Of a stretch of DNA of 64,000 bases, positions 62,492-64,000 are shown in pieces (the first letter of the stretch is position 1; every line of letters begins with the position of its first letter). Below the pieces are notes generated by a model, which worked only from the letters and a program-made list of their open reading frames with translations, was not told where the DNA came from and ran no database searches. Source of the DNA: a virus; the IMG/VR virus record IMGVR_UViG_3300029922_000017, positions 62,001-126,000 of that record, one strand, 5' to 3'. Made by a program: the position numbers and the translations under genes.

Positions 62492-62880
62492 AATCCATCC
62501 CTCACATTGAAATAACTTGGTTCAGTCGTAATTTGTTCGGTATAATACTTATCAATTGCTTGAGTGGCAAATTTAATGGCTTCTCTTTTTAACATCCAAC
62601 CAGCTTCAAATGTTTTTCCATATTTCTCTTTATAATTAAAGAGTCGTTCTTTAATCATAACAACATCCATTTCCTTTTCGGCGATGGATAACGACCATTG
62701 CGACCCTCTGGCTCGAAAATAGTAATATTCTCCAGTCATTAATTGACCCTCAATCTGCACCGGACATTGTCCGTTTGGCATTTCCAAGTCGTATGGGTTT
62801 TGAAATGTCCATGCCCACCAATTTAAAAATCGGTCAAAATAATAATTGTATATAAATCTATAATAAAGTTTTTTAAGCAT
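62488..62880 (-). CDS. Hypothetical protein
   Basis: 130 residues, MLKKLYYRFIYNYYFDRFLN, with Trp-rich NWWAWTF. The middle GQLMTGEYYYFRARGSQWSL is beta-strands, and the end is helical. This pattern (GEYYYFRARG) is seen in other phage hypotheticals. One base after 62882. Confidence 0.6.
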   Translation of the reverse strand: MLKKLYYRFIYNYYFDRFLNWWAWTFQNPYDLEMPNGQCPVQIEGQLMTGEYYYFRARGSQWSLSIAEKEMDVVMIKERLFNYKEKYGKTFEAGWMLKREAIKFATQAIDKYYTEQITTEPSYFNVRDGL

Positions 62881-62881
62881 A

Positions 62882-63136
62882 TTATTTATTCTCTACGAAA
62901 AAAGTATGCCCCGCATTTCCACTATGACCAAACCCATACTTTCTAACTCGTTTAATTTTTCCTTCTTTTAAAAGTTGGTGAACTTGTTTTGTAACATCAA
63001 TAGAACGTGCATGATTATCCCAATATTTACGACTCGTTGTTGGGTCTGGTTTATGCCCATACATGACAATTCTATTTTCATCCTTGATGGGAAGATTTGA
63101 CATGACCAATGTTCGTAGTTCCGTATTATTCGCCAT
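62882..63136 (-). CDS. Winged-helix-like small protein
   Basis: 84 residues from ATG 63136 (MANNTELRTLVMSNLPIKDE). WDNHARSIDVTKQVHQLLKE then GKIKRVRKYGFG suggests a small helix-turn-helix/wing. Overlaps the RNA ligase end by 11 nt. Confidence 0.6.
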   Translation of the reverse strand: MANNTELRTLVMSNLPIKDENRIVMYGHKPDPTTSRKYWDNHARSIDVTKQVHQLLKEGKIKRVRKYGFGHSGNAGHTFFVENK

Positions 63137-63800
63137 ATTTTTTAATTCCTTCTTCACCATATCTATTTCTAAGGGCGGCAAAATATTCATTAGTCTTAAT
63201 TTTACAAGACCACACTTTGCCACAATAATCACCACGAGTTTGAGTCCCTTTAAACATCATGCCTTCAAATAAAGGATATTTATTATCGGTTAATTTATGA
63301 AATTCCGGAGTATATACACCAGTTCTAACATCCTCAATTAATTTATCATTCATATTACCCATATACAATACTGGAGGAATTTTAACTAATGATTGGAACG
63401 TCTCGATAAAATCTAATGGAGTATAGAAATAATGATTTTTATGTCCGACCAATACATCAAATATGATTAATTCTTTGGGGTCTCCTTCAACATGAGTTCC
63501 AGCAAAAGATTTTGCACCCAGAAATTCTCCAAACACCACAATTTCACGTTGATTGCGTAATTCTTTATCTTTTCTAAAGAATTTGGTTAATTCATCTTGA
63601 TAATCTCTCTTAAATATAGTAACAGCTTCTCCAAGAAATTGATGGGACTCGTCTATTAATTCACGGCGGGAGCCATATAGATTAAATCCCTGTTTAAGAG
63701 TATATTTGCACCGGAAGTTGGAACCGTCTAGTTTGACAAATCCAATTCCATGCCCTCTAGGAGCCTTACTTGAATTTTGAATGGATGGATATTCTGTCAT
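63126..63800 (-). CDS. RNA ligase, Rnl2-like
   Basis: 224 residues. FVKLDGSNFR (Lys23 as nucleotidyl acceptor), FGEFLGAKSF (motif III), FEGMMFKG (IV) and VWSCKIKTNEYFAAL (V) give a complete adenylyltransferase core, of the size of short Rnl2/REL-type ligases without a large C-terminal domain. Such enzymes seal nicks in double-stranded RNA or tRNA. Second ligase of the window with 30263-31360. Confidence 0.8.
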   Translation of the reverse strand: MTEYPSIQNSSKAPRGHGIGFVKLDGSNFRCKYTLKQGFNLYGSRRELIDESHQFLGEAVTIFKRDYQDELTKFFRKDKELRNQREIVVFGEFLGAKSFAGTHVEGDPKELIIFDVLVGHKNHYFYTPLDFIETFQSLVKIPPVLYMGNMNDKLIEDVRTGVYTPEFHKLTDNKYPLFEGMMFKGTQTRGDYCGKVWSCKIKTNEYFAALRNRYGEEGIKKYGE

Positions 63801-63801
63801 A

Positions 63802-63990
63802 TTACTTATTATTTCTATTTAATCTAACATAATTCTCCTGCCAATAGGGAGACTCAACATCGTTGTTGATAATTGAAAAACTGGTAGTGGCTGGCTCAAT
63901 AAATTTATCAACAAATCTTTCTCGGATAAACATATAAAGTCGTTTGGCATCGTCAACATCTTTTTTTGCCAATTCCATTCTATTCTTCAT
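63802..63990 (-). CDS. Small hypothetical protein
   Basis: 62 residues, MKNRMELAKKDVDDAKRLYM, an amphipathic helix then an acidic-aromatic end. One base before the RNA ligase start. The ATG at 63990 is close to the window edge and an earlier start cannot be excluded. Confidence 0.55.
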   Translation of the reverse strand: MKNRMELAKKDVDDAKRLYMFIRERFVDKFIEPATTSFSIINNDVESPYWQENYVRLNRNNK

Positions 63991-64000
63991 CTGTTCGAGT

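Overview
The window looks like part of a large (probably jumbo) T4-like tailed phage. The evidence is the rIIA/rIIB pair, two RNA ligases (T4 Rnl1-like and Rnl2-like), tail-fibre genes, tRNA genes, at least six homing-type endonucleases of several classes, and well over a hundred densely packed small genes in AT-rich DNA. The host cannot be named. Promoters are of sigma70 type (TTGACA, 16-17 bp, TATACT/TATAAT) and classical AGGAGG ribosome binding sites are nearly absent.

Layout. 1-6.3 kb: mostly minus-strand single-gene units, with an endonuclease VII-like gene on plus. 6.3-20.3 kb: plus-strand small genes, an RNA-rich set (tRNA-Pro, tRNA-Leu, tRNA-Ile(UAU), tRNA-Arg(UCU), a CAU tRNA split by an Azoarcus-like group I intron, several structured non-coding stretches), a GP88-family protein and RNase HI. 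20.3-28 kb: minus strand, with a zinc deaminase, PD-(D/E)XK proteins, many tiny membrane and zinc-ribbon proteins, and non-coding stretches. 28-64 kb: minus-strand operons with tail fibre, RNA ligase, macro domain, metallophosphoesterases, BCS1-like AAA+, RlmN/Cfr-like radical SAM, histidine phosphatase, prephenate-dehydrogenase-like protein, LemA and a membrane partner, rIIB, rIIA, a YopX-GIY-YIG fusion, a P-loop ATPase, a MazG-fold protein and a second RNA ligase.

Three design rules stand out. (1) Most autonomous genes start 6-8 nt after the -10 box, so their mRNAs should be leaderless. The upstream gene's TGA stop is often inside the next TTGACA. (2) A small class of GC-richer genes, probably highly expressed, has A/C-only 5' leaders of about 30 nt and its own terminators. 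(3) Two homing endonuclease genes are preceded by an X-Y-X'-Y'-X array of interleaved inverted repeats whose sequence differs but whose spacing is similar; this may be a pseudoknot switch. A separate minus-strand structured RNA (61881-62125) has its own promoter and a 5'-3' closing stem.

Several genes carry single frameshifts or nonsense codons. These may be real decay or assembly errors and are flagged individually. All function calls were made by eye from motifs; no database search was run.
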